Source: Streptomyces sp. SM1 (lineage in GTDB: Bacteria > Actinomycetota > Actinomycetes > Streptomycetales > Streptomycetaceae). From it: a DNA stretch of 57,706 nt. Position numbers and translations under genes: made by a program. This document shows positions 1 to 8,659 of the stretch, in pieces; position 1 is the first letter of the stretch, and each line of letters starts with the position of its first letter. The notes below the pieces were generated by a model. That model was given only the letters and a program-made list of their open reading frames with translations. It ran no database searches and was not told the DNA's origin. Where the stretch lies: contig NZ_NEUB01001033.1 of NCBI RefSeq assembly GCF_002910825.1, positions 1-57,706 of the forward strand, in the 5' to 3' direction.

Positions 1-60
1 CGCACGTCGGCCGGTGCCGCACCGCCCGGCGAACCGCGGTCCCCGCGACGCGTCACACCG

Positions 61-906
61 TCAGCCGATCCCGAACGTCCCCGCGGGGGGCACCGGCGAC
101 GGTACGGCGTCCTCGTCCCGCACCGGCTGCGCACCGCCGATGAAGTCCCGTAACGCGGCACCGTGTTCCACCCGGGCCGGGAAGGCGTCGGCGGCGGTCG
201 CGCGGGACAGGCCGGCGATGTCCAGGGGACGGTCGGCCCCGGCCAGGACGGCGTTGCCGAAGCGCCGGCCGCGCAGCACTCCCGGCTCGGCGATCAGCGC
301 CAGTTCCGCGAACCGCGTCCCCAGGGTGGCCAGCTGGGAGCGCAGGAAGGCGAACGGGGCCGCGTCCGCGAGGTTGGCGAGGTAGACGCCGCCGGGCCGC
401 AGGACGCGCGCGGCCTCACGGACGTAGCCGACGGAGGTCAGGTGCGCCGGCACCCGTGAGCCGCCGAAGACGTCGGCGACCAGCACGTCCGCACTGTCGT
501 CGGGCGCCGCCTCCAGCCACGCGCGGGCGTCTGCCGCGTGCAGCGTGACCCCGGCGCCGGCGGGCAGCGGCAGTTCCTCGGCGACCAGTTCCAGCAGTCC
601 CCGGTCGAGCTCCACGACGTGCTGTCGGGAGCCGGGCCGGGTGGCGGCCAGGTAGCGGGGCAGGGTGAGCGCTCCGCCGCCGAGGTGCAGGGCATCCACG
701 GGGACGCCCTGCTCGGCGACGATGTCCAGGGCGTGCCCGAGCCGCCTCGCGTACTCGAACTCCAGGTGCGTCGGCTCGTCCAGGTCCACGTACGACTGCG
801 GCGCCCCGTCGACGGTGAGCAGCCAGGCCCGCTCACGGTCCACGTCGGGCATCAGCTTGGCGGTGCCATGACCGACGGCACGGGTCACGGGGATGGGCTC
901 GCTCAC
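61..906 (-). CDS. Spermidine-synthase-like SAM/aminopropyl transferase fold protein
   Basis: A 281-residue Rossmann-fold protein of the spermidine synthase/methyltransferase superfamily. The nucleotide-binding loop LHLGGGALTLPRYL is near residues 74-87. It is followed by the acidic strand end VVELDRGLLEL (about 97-107) and by DVLVADVFGG (about 140-149). Streptomycetes carry several such stand-alone SpeE-like proteins whose substrate is usually unproven, so polyamine synthesis is not certain. The ATG start at 906 lies 30 bp beyond the tuf3 terminator hairpin, on the same strand. There is no signal peptide, so it should be cytosolic. The gene is intact. Confidence 0.8.
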   Translation of the reverse strand: MSEPIPVTRAVGHGTAKLMPDVDRERAWLLTVDGAPQSYVDLDEPTHLEFEYARRLGHALDIVAEQGVPVDALHLGGGALTLPRYLAATRPGSRQHVVELDRGLLELVAEELPLPAGAGVTLHAADARAWLEAAPDDSADVLVADVFGGSRVPAHLTSVGYVREAARVLRPGGVYLANLADAAPFAFLRSQLATLGTRFAELALIAEPGVLRGRRFGNAVLAGADRPLDIAGLSRATAADAFPARVEHGAALRDFIGGAQPVRDEDAVPSPVPPAGTFGIG

Positions 907-935
907 CGCTCCATTGTCCCCGCGGCCCGGACGTG

Positions 936-970
936 CGGCTGCCCGCCCCCGTCACAGGGGCGGGCAGCCG
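936..970 (-). terminator. Hairpin terminator after tuf3
   Basis: A perfect 14-bp inverted repeat: left arm CGGCTGCCCGCCCC at 936-949, right arm at 957-970, 7-nt loop. It starts 9 bp beyond the tuf3 stop codon. No long T-run follows, which is normal for Streptomyces terminators. Confidence 0.75.
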
Positions 971-978
971 TCCGCCGC

Positions 979-2160
979 TCAGCCGACCGACGTCACCGTG
1001 CCGGCCCCGACCGTGCGTCCGCCCTCACGGACGGCGAACCCGAGTCCGGCCTCCAGGGGCACGTCACGTCCCAGCTCGACGGTCACCGTGACCGTGTCGC
1101 CGGGCCGCGCCACCGCCGTCCCGCCGAGGTCGACGTCGCCCACGACGTCCGCCGTACGGATGTAGAACTGCGGGCGGTAACCGGTCGACACCGGTGTCGT
1201 ACGGCCGCCCTCCCGGGCGGACAGCACGTACACCCGCGCCGTGAAGCGCCGGCTCGGCGTCACGCTGCCCGGCGCGGCCACCACGTGCCCGCGTCGCACC
1301 GCGTCCCGCGGCACCCCGCGCAGCAGCAGCGCCACGTTGTCCCCGGCCTGCGCCTCCTCCATGGGCTTGCCGAAGGTCTCCAGGCCGGTCACCACGGTCT
1401 CCACCTCCGCGCCGAGCACCTCGACCCGGTCGCCGACCCGGACCGTGCCCCGCTCCACCGCGCCCGTCACGACGGTGCCCCGGCCGGTGATGGTCAGCAC
1501 GTTCTCCACCGGCAGCAGGAACGGCGCGTCCAGATACCGCTCGGGCATGGGCACATAGGTGTCCACCGCGTCGAGCAGTGCCTCGACCGACGCAGTCCAG
1601 CGCGGGTCGCCCTCCAGCGCCTTCAGCCCCGATACCCGTACGACGGGCGCGGACTCGCCGCCGTACCCGTGCGCGGAGAGCAGGTCGCGGACCTCCAGCT
1701 CGACCAGGTCGGTCAGCACGGCGTCCTCGCCGTCGTCCACGGCGTCCGCCTTGTTGAGCGCCACCACGATGTGGTCGACGCCCACCTGACGGGCGAGCAG
1801 CACGTGTTCGGCGGTCTGCGGCATGATCCCGTCCAGCGCGGAGACGACGAGGATCGCCCCGTCGAGCTGCGCGGCGCCGGTGACCATGTTCTTGACGTAG
1901 TCGGCGTGGCCGGGCATGTCGACGTGCGCGTAGTGCCGGGTGTCGGTCTCGTACTCGACGTGCGCGATGTTGATGGTGATGCCGCGGGCGGCCTCCTCGG
2001 GGGCCCGGTCGATGCGGTCGAACGGCACGAAGCTGCCGGACCCGCGCTCGGCGAGGACCTTGGTGATGGCGGCGGTCAGGGTGGTCTTGCCGTGGTCGAC
2101 ATGACCCATCGTGCCGATGTTCAGATGCGGTTTGGTGCGGACGTACGCCGTCTTGGACAT
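979..2160 (-). CDS. tuf3: Elongation factor Tu paralogue (EF-Tu3)
   Basis: A translation elongation GTPase of 393 residues that delivers aminoacyl-tRNA to the ribosome. The G1 loop GHVDHGKT is near residues 19-26, with switch [14 protein letters not shown], the G3 motif as [12 protein letters not shown] and the G4 motif as NKAD. Domains 2 and 3 are complete. The sequence departs from the housekeeping type at several places: the usual DCPGH has Met for Cys and NKCD has Ala for Cys, which fits the divergent tuf3 class known in streptomycetes. The reading frame stays open far upstream, but [12 protein letters not shown] starting at 2160 aligns with the universal EF-Tu N-terminus. It is a lone gene, not next to fusA or rpsL. 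Five tandem 10-bp repeats lie just upstream. Confidence 0.93.
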   Translation of the reverse strand: MSKTAYVRTKPHLNIGTMGHVDHGKTTLTAAITKVLAERGSGSFVPFDRIDRAPEEAARGITINIAHVEYETDTRHYAHVDMPGHADYVKNMVTGAAQLDGAILVVSALDGIMPQTAEHVLLARQVGVDHIVVALNKADAVDDGEDAVLTDLVELEVRDLLSAHGYGGESAPVVRVSGLKALEGDPRWTASVEALLDAVDTYVPMPERYLDAPFLLPVENVLTITGRGTVVTGAVERGTVRVGDRVEVLGAEVETVVTGLETFGKPMEEAQAGDNVALLLRGVPRDAVRRGHVVAAPGSVTPSRRFTARVYVLSAREGGRTTPVSTGYRPQFYIRTADVVGDVDLGGTAVARPGDTVTVTVELGRDVPLEAGLGFAVREGGRTVGAGTVTSVG

Positions 2161-2183
2161 GGCGGTACCTCGAAGCCTCTCGA

Positions 2184-2233
2184 TGGTGACGCGTGGTGAC
2201 GCGTGGTGACGCGTGGTGACGCGTGGTGACGCG
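2184..2233. repeat. Five tandem 10-bp repeats upstream of tuf3
   Basis: Five exact head-to-tail copies of TGGTGACGCG, ending 24 bp before the tuf3 start codon. The unit is about one helical turn, so all copies face the same side of the DNA. It could be an array of regulator contacts or a slippage-prone 5' leader. Nothing in the sequence decides between these. Confidence 0.9.
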
Positions 2234-2294
2234 TGACGGTCCCGGGCGCGGCGGATCGGCGCGCGGCGGGACTCCGGACCCCTGGAACCTGGCC

Positions 2295-2337
2295 GACCCT
2301 CCCCCTGGGGGGTCCGCCGGACTGTCCGGGGAGGGTC
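2295..2337 (-). promoter_or_regulatory. Stem-loop in the intergenic region upstream of tuf3
   Basis: Arms GACCCTCCCC (2295-2304) and its perfect complement (2328-2337) enclose a shorter GTCC/GGAC stem. The structure lies between the AlkD-like gene and tuf3, both read leftward. It could terminate the former or be part of the tuf3 leader. The rest of the 2234-2498 gap shows nothing else recognisable. Confidence 0.4.
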
Positions 2338-2498
2338 AGCTTCGGGCGCCGTCGACTGCGGCGGGGAAAGCCGGAACGGCAGCCTTCGGGGCATCCGCGA
2401 CGGCGGATGCTGCGAGAGGGAAGGCGTACCGGAACATGGCTCGATCCTTGCCGAGAGGCCGTCCCGCGTCGAATGGTTTTCCGCGCCGTGCCGCGCCG

Positions 2499-3233
2499 CT
2501 ACGCCCCGATGTTCCTCAGCGCCTCCCGCACCGACAGCGGCGCGAAACGTCCCTGCTCGCGCGCGAGGAAGGACCGCACGGCGTCCGGGTCGGTCCTGGC
2601 GTACTCGCGCAGGCACCAGCCGATGGCCTTGCGGACGAAGAAGTCCGGGTGGCCGGACCGGCGCAGGCAGTAGTCGAAGAGGCGTTCGGTGTCGGTGCGT
2701 TCCCGGAACCGCAGTTGGTGGAGCAGGGCGGTGCGGGCGAGCCACATGTCGTCGTCGGCGATCCACTCGTCCATGTCGGCGGTGAGTCCGGGGTCGGCGG
2801 CGACCAGCGCCCCGACGACGTGCGCGGCGAGCGGGTCGACGGTGTCCCACCACGGGACCGTGCTGACGAGGTGCCTGGTGACGGGCAGAAAGCCGGACGA
2901 GCAGTGCCGTACGTACCGGCGCAGATAGTCCACGGCGAAGTAGTGGTACTCGCGCTCGGGCAGTTCCCAGCAGCGCAGGGCGACGGCCGTGCAGTCGGCT
3001 TCGTCGGGCCGGGGAAGTCCCGCCGTGACGGTGGCGGACAGGGCTCGGCGGACCGGGGTGGTCAGGCCCAGGAACGGGGCGACGTCCTTCATGTAGGCCC
3101 GCATGACCGGGGCCCGCTCCGGGTCGGCCGCCGGCCCGTAGGCGGCGGTGAGCCGGTCCAGCACGGTGTCGGCGAGCGGGCTGCCCGGTGGACGCGGTGG
3201 GTCCGCCGCCGCCCCGTCTCCTGTGACGCGCAT
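2499..3233 (-). CDS. DNA alkylation repair protein (AlkD/AlkC-like HEAT repeats)
   Basis: A 244-residue all-helical protein. [25 protein letters not shown] and [14 protein letters not shown] are characteristic of the AlkD-type glycosylase family, which lifts alkylated bases without base flipping. C-terminal helices include [19 protein letters not shown], also typical. I chose ATG 3233 ([13 protein letters not shown]) rather than the longer 3260 start because the extra residues are unlike the family and would run into the divergent promoter. The gene is divergent from the TVP38 gene with a 49-bp gap. It is intact and probably cytosolic. Confidence 0.8.
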   Translation of the reverse strand: MRVTGDGAAADPPRPPGSPLADTVLDRLTAAYGPAADPERAPVMRAYMKDVAPFLGLTTPVRRALSATVTAGLPRPDEADCTAVALRCWELPEREYHYFAVDYLRRYVRHCSSGFLPVTRHLVSTVPWWDTVDPLAAHVVGALVAADPGLTADMDEWIADDDMWLARTALLHQLRFRERTDTERLFDYCLRRSGHPDFFVRKAIGWCLREYARTDPDAVRSFLAREQGRFAPLSVREALRNIGA

Positions 3234-3282
3234 GAGACGAACACTACGGCGATCACACATATTTGTCGGTTAGTGTCGCCGG

Positions 3283-4071
3283 ATGCCCGATGCCACCATC
3301 CGCTCCGGGGGCACCGCCGCGGTCTCTCCCCGGACCGCCGCCACCGACCTCGCGGTCGCCGTCCCCACGGCCGCACCCGCTCTCGCGCCCGTCACGGGCT
3401 TCGCCGCCCGCTGCGCGAGAGTCCTGCTGTCGCCCTGGTCACGGCTCTCACTGCTGGTCGTGCTGCTGGCCTCGGCGGCGGCGGCGATGCTGGTCCTCGA
3501 ACCGCAGCGGCTGCTGACCGACGGCTGGCCGGACCGGCTCGGCGGGGCGGTGGCGGTCATGGCGTACGCGGTGGCCTACGGGGTGTGCACGGTGTCGTTC
3601 GTGCCACGACCGCTGCTGAACCTCGCGGCGGGGGCGCTGTTCGGCTCCCAGCTGGGTCTGGCCGCGGCGCTGGGCGGCACGGTGCTGGGCGCCGGGCTCG
3701 CCTTCTGTCTGGGGCGGGCGCTCGGCCAGGAGGCGCTGCGTCCACTGCTGCGCGGCCGCTGGCTGAAGGCCGCGGACAACCAGCTGAGCCGGCACGGCTT
3801 CCGCTCGATGCTGGCGGCCCGGCTGTTCCCGGGCATCCCGTTCGCCGCCTCGAACTACTGCGCCGCCGTCTCCCGTATGGGCCTGCTGCCGTTCCTGCTG
3901 GCGACCGCGCTCGGCTCGGTCCCGAACACCGCCGCCTACGTCGTGGCCGGCGCCCGCGCCTCCACGCCGACGTCCCCGGCCTTCCTCATCGCGCTGGCCT
4001 GCATCACCGTACCGGGGCTGCTGGGCGCGGTGGTGGCGTGGCGCAAGCGGCACCAGCTGCGCGCGCGGTGA
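3283..4071 (+). CDS. TVP38/TMEM64 family (DedA-like) membrane protein
   Basis: A 262-residue integral membrane protein with about six hydrophobic segments. The family signature appears as PRPLLNLAAGALFG near residues 109-122. Re-entrant-loop features follow (GFRSMLAARLFPGIPF, about 169-184). The ~45-residue N-terminus is probably cytoplasmic. Members are linked to lipid scrambling or small-solute export, but the substrate is not readable here. The start ATG 3283 is the first in frame after the divergent intergenic region. Confidence 0.8.
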   Translation: MPDATIRSGGTAAVSPRTAATDLAVAVPTAAPALAPVTGFAARCARVLLSPWSRLSLLVVLLASAAAAMLVLEPQRLLTDGWPDRLGGAVAVMAYAVAYGVCTVSFVPRPLLNLAAGALFGSQLGLAAALGGTVLGAGLAFCLGRALGQEALRPLLRGRWLKAADNQLSRHGFRSMLAARLFPGIPFAASNYCAAVSRMGLLPFLLATALGSVPNTAAYVVAGARASTPTSPAFLIALACITVPGLLGAVVAWRKRHQLRAR

Positions 4072-4087
4072 CGGTCCCGGCGGTACG

Positions 4088-4189
4088 TCAGACCTCTTGG
4101 GGGACGGTCGCGCCGGCCGGTCCGCCCGCCTCGCACATCGCCCGCGACGCGTAGCGGGCGCCGCGCTCACGCATCACGTGGAGCAGGGC
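4088..4189 (-). pseudogene. C-terminal scrap of a thiolase
   Basis: The last 33 residues of a leftward frame, including RERGARYASRAMCEAGG, resemble the extreme C-terminus of acetyl-CoA acetyltransferases, where the conserved form is RYGLxTMCxGGG. The active-site Cys and GHP loops that should lie upstream are absent. I see no further thiolase homology, and 4190-4610 contains no other recognisable gene. It is a relic of a deleted gene. Confidence 0.55.
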
Positions 4190-4610
4190 CGTGGTCGGCC
4201 GGGGCCGCCGGCCCCGGGCTCCGCCGTATGGCCGCGTCCGAACACCCGCGCCCCTGCCGGATCGCCGTCGCCCACGTACGCGTCGGTGAGCCGTACTCCC
4301 CGCTCGCGACATCCTGGTCCCGCGGCCGCGGCGGCCGGCCGTCACCTGCCGGGCCTGCGGCGACGGTGTACCACAGGGGAGCCGGCCCCCCGTCCGCGGT
4401 CCCCGGGTGGACGGCGTGCGGCCCCACGGCGGCCCCGCGGCGGCCCGATCCGGTCATCCTGAGGGCGCCGGGCCGTCATCCCTCTTCCGCCGGGCGTTCA
4501 TCCGGGGGCGATACGCTTCCCCCTCGGCGCACCTGATCACCGATCACCGCACACGGCGGTGCGGTGCGCCCTACTCCCGTTCACAATCGGCACTTGGACT
4601 CCGCTGCCTC

Positions 4611-5486
4611 ATGTCTTGGTTTGAATCCCTCATCCTCGGACTCGTCCAGGGGCTGACCGAGTTCCTGCCCGTCTCCTCCAGCGCGCATCTGCGGCTGACC
4701 GCGGCCTTCTCCGGCTGGGAGGATCCGGGCGCGGCCTTCACCGCGATCACCCAGATCGGCACCGAGACCGCTGTGCTGATCTACTTCCGCAAGGACATCG
4801 GCCGGATCCTGTCCGCCTGGACCCGCTCCCTGACGGACAAGGAGATGCGCCGGAACCAGGACGCGCGCATGGGCTGGCTGGTCATCGTCGGCTCCATCCC
4901 GATCGGCGTGCTCGGGGTGACCCTCAAGGACCAGATCGAGGGCCCGTTCCGGGATCTGCGGCTCACCGCGGCGATGCTCATCGGCATGGGCATCGTGCTC
5001 GGCGTCGCCGACCGCCTCGCCGCGCGGGACGAGAGCGGCGGCCGGCACCGCGTGGCCAAACAGCGCAAGGAACTCGGGGACCTGACCGTCAGGGACGGTC
5101 TGATCTACGGCGTCTGCCAGGCCATGGCGCTCATTCCAGGCGTCTCCCGCTCCGGCGCCACCATCAGCGGCGGTCTGTTCATGGGCTACCGGCGCGAGGA
5201 CGCGGCGCGCTACTCCTTCCTGCTCGCCATCCCGGCGGTGCTGGCCTCCGGCCTGTTCGAACTGAAGGACGCGACGGAGGGCGGGCACGTCTCCTGGGGC
5301 CCGACGATCTTCGCGACGGTCGTCGCCTTCGCGGTCGGGTACGCGGTGATCGCCTGGTTCATGAAATTCATCTCGACCAAGAGCTTCATGCCGTTCGTCT
5401 ACTACCGGGTCGTCCTGGGCATCCTGCTGTTCTTGCTGGTCGGAGCCGGTGTGCTGAGCCCGCACGCGGGCGAGTCCGGCGGTTGA
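4611..5486 (+). CDS. uppP: Undecaprenyl-diphosphatase (bacitracin resistance type)
   Basis: A membrane enzyme of 291 residues that recycles undecaprenyl pyrophosphate for cell-wall synthesis. It shows the classical signature near the N-terminus (GLTEFLPVSSSAHL, about 14-27), with the catalytic Glu, and the second motif PGVSRSGATISGG near residue 180. About eight transmembrane segments are visible. A longer frame opens at 4407, but MSWFESLILGLVQG is the conserved start. The last 100 bp and the downstream region are duplicated, in diverged form, at 56185-56265. The uppP 3' end is therefore the likely entry point of the 50-kb island that follows. This copy is complete. Confidence 0.95.
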   Translation: MSWFESLILGLVQGLTEFLPVSSSAHLRLTAAFSGWEDPGAAFTAITQIGTETAVLIYFRKDIGRILSAWTRSLTDKEMRRNQDARMGWLVIVGSIPIGVLGVTLKDQIEGPFRDLRLTAAMLIGMGIVLGVADRLAARDESGGRHRVAKQRKELGDLTVRDGLIYGVCQAMALIPGVSRSGATISGGLFMGYRREDAARYSFLLAIPAVLASGLFELKDATEGGHVSWGPTIFATVVAFAVGYAVIAWFMKFISTKSFMPFVYYRVVLGILLFLLVGAGVLSPHAGESGG

Positions 5487-5942
5487 AACCGGGCCGCACA
5501 GGTAGTGCTATCCGGCATTTCCCAGTGCCTGATTGCAGCATCACGCCATGATCATCTCCCACTTGTCTCCCACTCATCTCCCACCGGGGAGGCGGGATAC
5601 GCCCCACTAGGGCGTGTGCGTCCGCAAAGTAGGGGATGACGCGGAAGGGCCCGCACGGCTTGGGCGGGTTCTTCCGTACAAAGGGTGGAGCGGGTCAGCT
5701 CAGGCCGAGACGATCCAGGAGGGCCTGGACACACGGTCGGCGAGGGCCTCTCCGGGTCCGGGCTGCTCGTGGCCAGTGCCAGCACGGCGGTCACGATGAC
5801 GTCGCTGAGCTCCTTGAGCTCCTTCTCGACGTCCTGCCACCTGTGGCTGCTGCCCTTGAGCGGGTTGGCACCGAGGGCGCCAGTGATGGCCTCCGCCGCC
5901 TCTCCACACTCCTCCCCGAGCTCGAGGACTCGAGCCGGCCGC
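5451..5942. repeat. Left copy of the 492-bp island-flanking direct repeat
   Basis: It matches 56231-56722 at a constant offset of 50,780 bp. By eye there are seven mismatches, all within 5451-5544, and 5545-5942 appears identical (398 bp). Weaker homology continues upstream into uppP (5382-5427 against 56185-56230) after a 23-bp gap. The repeat includes the uppP stop and a truncated MazG-like gene. It holds three spaced CTCCCAC units (5555-5585). At 5943 the copies diverge sharply: the left joins an ATPase relic, while the right continues into a slightly longer MazG-like gene. Confidence 0.9.
5552..5942 (-). pseudogene. MazG-like nucleotide pyrophosphohydrolase, truncated left copy
   Basis: It carries the MazG helical core with the metal-binding patterns EECGE and ELSD, as in LELGEECGEAAEAITG and VEKELKELSDVIVTAV. 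The N-terminus is cut at the repeat boundary 5942 and replaced by unrelated sequence. The C-terminus reads into a long non-homologous tail. A short natural ending (ALADRV, then stop at about 5700) exists in another frame, so the ancestral gene probably already carried a frameshift before the segment was duplicated. Compare the right copy at 56332-56763. Confidence 0.6.
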
Positions 5943-5987
5943 CCAGCCGGCCGATGTCGGGCGAGCCATCCCACTCCGAGCCGGCCC

Positions 5988-7244
5988 GCCGTAGTGCGTG
6001 GGTATCGCACCGGCAGAGGCACCGGACAGGCGCAGGACCTGGCGGGCTTCACCGCCGAATTGGCCGCGTCCGCCCTGCCTGACGCCAGCCGCTTCTCGGA
6101 CTTCGCCACACCACAGAGCTGGGATGCGGCCCTAAGCCTGCTCGCCACCGCTCTGCCCTCCGACGCACCCAGCATTGTCGTACTCGATGAGATGCCCTAT
6201 CTCGTGCGTGAGGACGCCAGCTTCGAGGGAGCCTTGCAGAAGTCCTTCGACCGGACCCTGTCCAAGCTCCCGGTCCTGCTGATCCTCATCGGTTGGGACA
6301 TCGCCACGATGGAACAGCTCAACACCTACGGACGCCCCTTCTACCAGCGTGGCACCGAGATGGCCGTCCCCGCTCTCACCCCCCACGACGTCGCCTCCCT
6401 GCTCGACCTGGCCCCGGCCGACGCCTTCGACGCTCACCTCATCACGGGCGGCCTTCCCTTGATCCTGGAAGAATGGCCCCACGGCGCCGCCCTGTGGGAC
6501 TACCTCGAACAGGCCCTCACCCGGCCCACCTCCGCACTCCTCGTCAGCGGCGAACGCACCCTGGCCGCCGAATTCCCCACCGAAGCGCAAGCCCGCACCG
6601 TCCTCAGCGCCATCGGCCACGGCGAACGCACCTTCACGCTCATCGGCCGAGCCGCCGGCGGCCTCCACCCAGGCTCCGTCAAACGCTCCCTGGAACTCCT
6701 CACAGGCCGCCGCATGGCCGCCGCCGAACTCCCCCTGTCCACCAAGCCGAGCCGCGAGACGCGCTACCGCATCGACGACCCCTACCTGCGGTTCTGGCTC
6801 TCCTTCATCGGCCCCGGCATCCCCGCCGTCGAACGCGGCCGCGGCGACCGCGTTCTCGACTCCATCCGAACGAGCTGGACATCCTGGCGCGGGCGCGCCA
6901 TCGAACCCGTCATCCGCGAAGCCCTCTGGCGCCTGGCCGACGACTGGCTCCCCGAGGGCACCGGCGTCGTCGGAGGCTACTGGACCCGCACCAACAACCC
7001 GGAGATCGACCTCATCGGCGCCGACCGCTCCCCCATCGCAAAGAAGATCACCTTCGCCGGATCCATCAAATGGCTTGAGAACAAGCCCTTCGACCAGCGC
7101 GACCTGGCCCGCCTGATCACCCATCGCTCCCAGCTTCCCGGAGCCGACGACGACACCCCCCTGCTCGCGATCGCCCGCAGCGGCTGCACCGCGGAAGGAA
7201 TCACCACCCTCACCCCAAAAGACCTGCTCGCCGCTTGGAACTGA
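5988..7244 (+). pseudogene. ATPase_2/DUF234-type AAA ATPase, N-terminus deleted
   Basis: About 420 residues of an archaeal-type ATPase with a C-terminal DUF234 nuclease-like domain. Walker B is clear (SIVVLDEMPYL). The winged-helix segment and the domain ending EIDLIGADRSP...SIKWLENKPFDQ are intact. The P-loop that should lie about 70-100 residues further upstream is missing. The frame instead runs back into the flanking direct repeat at 5942. The truncation coincides with the repeat boundary, so the deletion is tied to the rearrangement that made the island end. It is probably inactive. Confidence 0.75.
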
Positions 7245-7309
7245 GCGGGGACTCAAGACCGTTCAGCTTGAGCACCGCGAGACGTCGTCGAGCCCGCCGT
7301 GAACGCCGG

Positions 7310-7375
7310 CCTCACCTTGCCTACCACAACGGCCGCACCGAAGGCGTCAACACCCGCACCAAAAGGATCATGAGA
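7310..7375 (+). pseudogene. ISL3-family transposase C-terminal scrap
   Basis: A short frame reads YHNGRTEGVNTRTKRIM, the conserved C-terminal DDE-domain motif of ISL3 (IS204/IS1001) transposases, where the Glu is catalytic. Nothing of the rest of the transposase is present. Confidence 0.65.
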
Positions 7376-7590
7376 CCGCAGCCGCACAGCGCACGGATGC
7401 CGATGCCCTGGCCCGAGGGCGCTTGGGTCCCCGGGGGGACCGGACGACGGGCCGGCGCTGCCGGAGCCCACGGAGCTGCCTCACTCCCCTGCCGGCCGTC
7501 GGAATGCATGCCGCGAATTGCCCCGCCCAGCGACGCCGCGATCCAGCATCACGGCCGTCGCCGTCGGGGATGTACACCTTGGCAAGGAGA

Positions 7591-8157
7591 TCACTGACAG
7601 TGAGGATGTGACGTGGTGACGCTGCTGGTGGGTCTGACCCCTCGGCTGACAGTGAAGCCATCGCGCAACTGGCGCAGCACACTGCGCAGGCTCTTCCCCC
7701 GCAGCGCGTCGATCTCGTCGAAGAACAGCACCAGCGGACGCGGACAGCTCCGCACCCACTCAGCCAGCCCCCGCGTGAGCCGGGACCCGGGCACCGCGTC
7801 GGGCCGGGAGGCGCAGGGCGCGAGCCCATCAGGAAGCCCAGCGGACTCCGCGGACCGCCGAATCGCCTCCAGCACCAGCAGCTCGGCCTGGCCGTAGTCC
7901 TCCCCGGCCACCTCCCCGCTCTCGGACGAGAAGTGCAGCGCCGCGTACACGCGAGTGGAGGCCATGCTGCCGGGCCAGGCCAGGACCGAAGCCGAAGCAT
8001 GGATCAGCCGGACGTCAGCCACCGTGGAGCACCTCGACCCCCTGAGCACGCCGCCCCGGCTGCCGACATCCCCGAACCACGAGCCGACGGCCTGAAGCCA
8101 TTCCTCGGGCACTGGAGCCCCTACAGCCCACGACACGCCGCCCGACTGAGGCTCCAC
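7591..8157 (-). pseudogene. AAA ATPase fragment (front half of an AAA/PD-(D/E)XK protein)
   Basis: It contains VYAALHFSSESGE, a spacer, and Walker B PLVLFFDEIDALRGKSL followed by VLRQLRDGF. These mark the AAA-like ATPases that carry a C-terminal PD-(D/E)XK domain. The P-loop expected before VYAALH is replaced by unrelated sequence, and homology stops after LRDGF. The complementary back half of the same family lies near the other island end (55223-55966). It is non-functional as it stands. Confidence 0.65.
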
Positions 8158-8221
8158 CCAGCGTCACGGAACGTCAGCATCGAAGGTTCCGGCCTCGGCC
8201 TGGACGCCGGCCGTCGAGGCG

Positions 8222-8410
8222 GGCGGTGAGGTCCGGGACGAGGCCCGGGTCGCCGAGCTCACCGGCGACGTCCTGGACGGCTGGCCCAAGGGCATGCGGC
8301 TGATCGTCCGCAAGGAAAGACCTCATCCCGGGGCCCAGTTGAGGCTCACGGACGCGGACGGCATGCGGCTGACCTGTTTCGCGATCAACACCGTCGGCCG
8401 GCCGATTGCC
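8222..8410 (+). pseudogene. IS1380-family transposase fragment
   Basis: The frame EVRDEARVAELTGDVLDGWP then MRLIVRKERPHPGAQLRLTD is the hallmark central region of IS1380 DDE transposases. It breaks off soon after CFAINT. There are no terminal repeats and no complete frame. Together with the ISL3 scrap it shows repeated insertion and decay between the left repeat and dagA. No gene is recognisable at 8411-8659 apart from the dagA terminator. Confidence 0.7.
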
Positions 8411-8566
8411 GCTCGAACGACTCGCACTCCTGCCGAACCCCGGCTGACCAGCGGATCCACCCGTCCCTACAACAGCCCTTCCCCACCCGGAGCAGTGGAA
8501 CCCGGCGCCACCCCGAGACGACACTCGGGCCCTCGCCCTGCCCGACCTCAGCCCAGAACACGAAAA

Positions 8567-8593
8567 CGGTCCACCGACTCCGTCGGCGGACCG
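8567..8593 (-). terminator. dagA terminator
   Basis: Arms CGGTCCACCGAC (8567-8578) and GTCGGCGGACCG (8582-8593) pair with one mismatch around a 3-nt loop. On the minus strand the stem is followed by TTTT, like a factor-independent terminator, 67 bp after the dagA stop. Confidence 0.7.
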
Positions 8594-8659
8594 TCACGCA
8601 AGATCGAGGCTAGCGCTCTCTCACTGGACTTGAAATCTTCCGTTCCGTGAGGTGCTGAC

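Noticed and set aside
538..2199. Long rightward open frame opposite the SpeE-like and tuf3 genes
   Set aside because: It is an antisense shadow of two well-conserved genes with low-complexity, His/Arg-rich content typical of GC-rich reverse frames.
5443..5600. tRNA gene as the integration target
   Set aside because: No cloverleaf or tRNA 3' end is visible at either repeat; the duplicated sequence is the 3' end of uppP.
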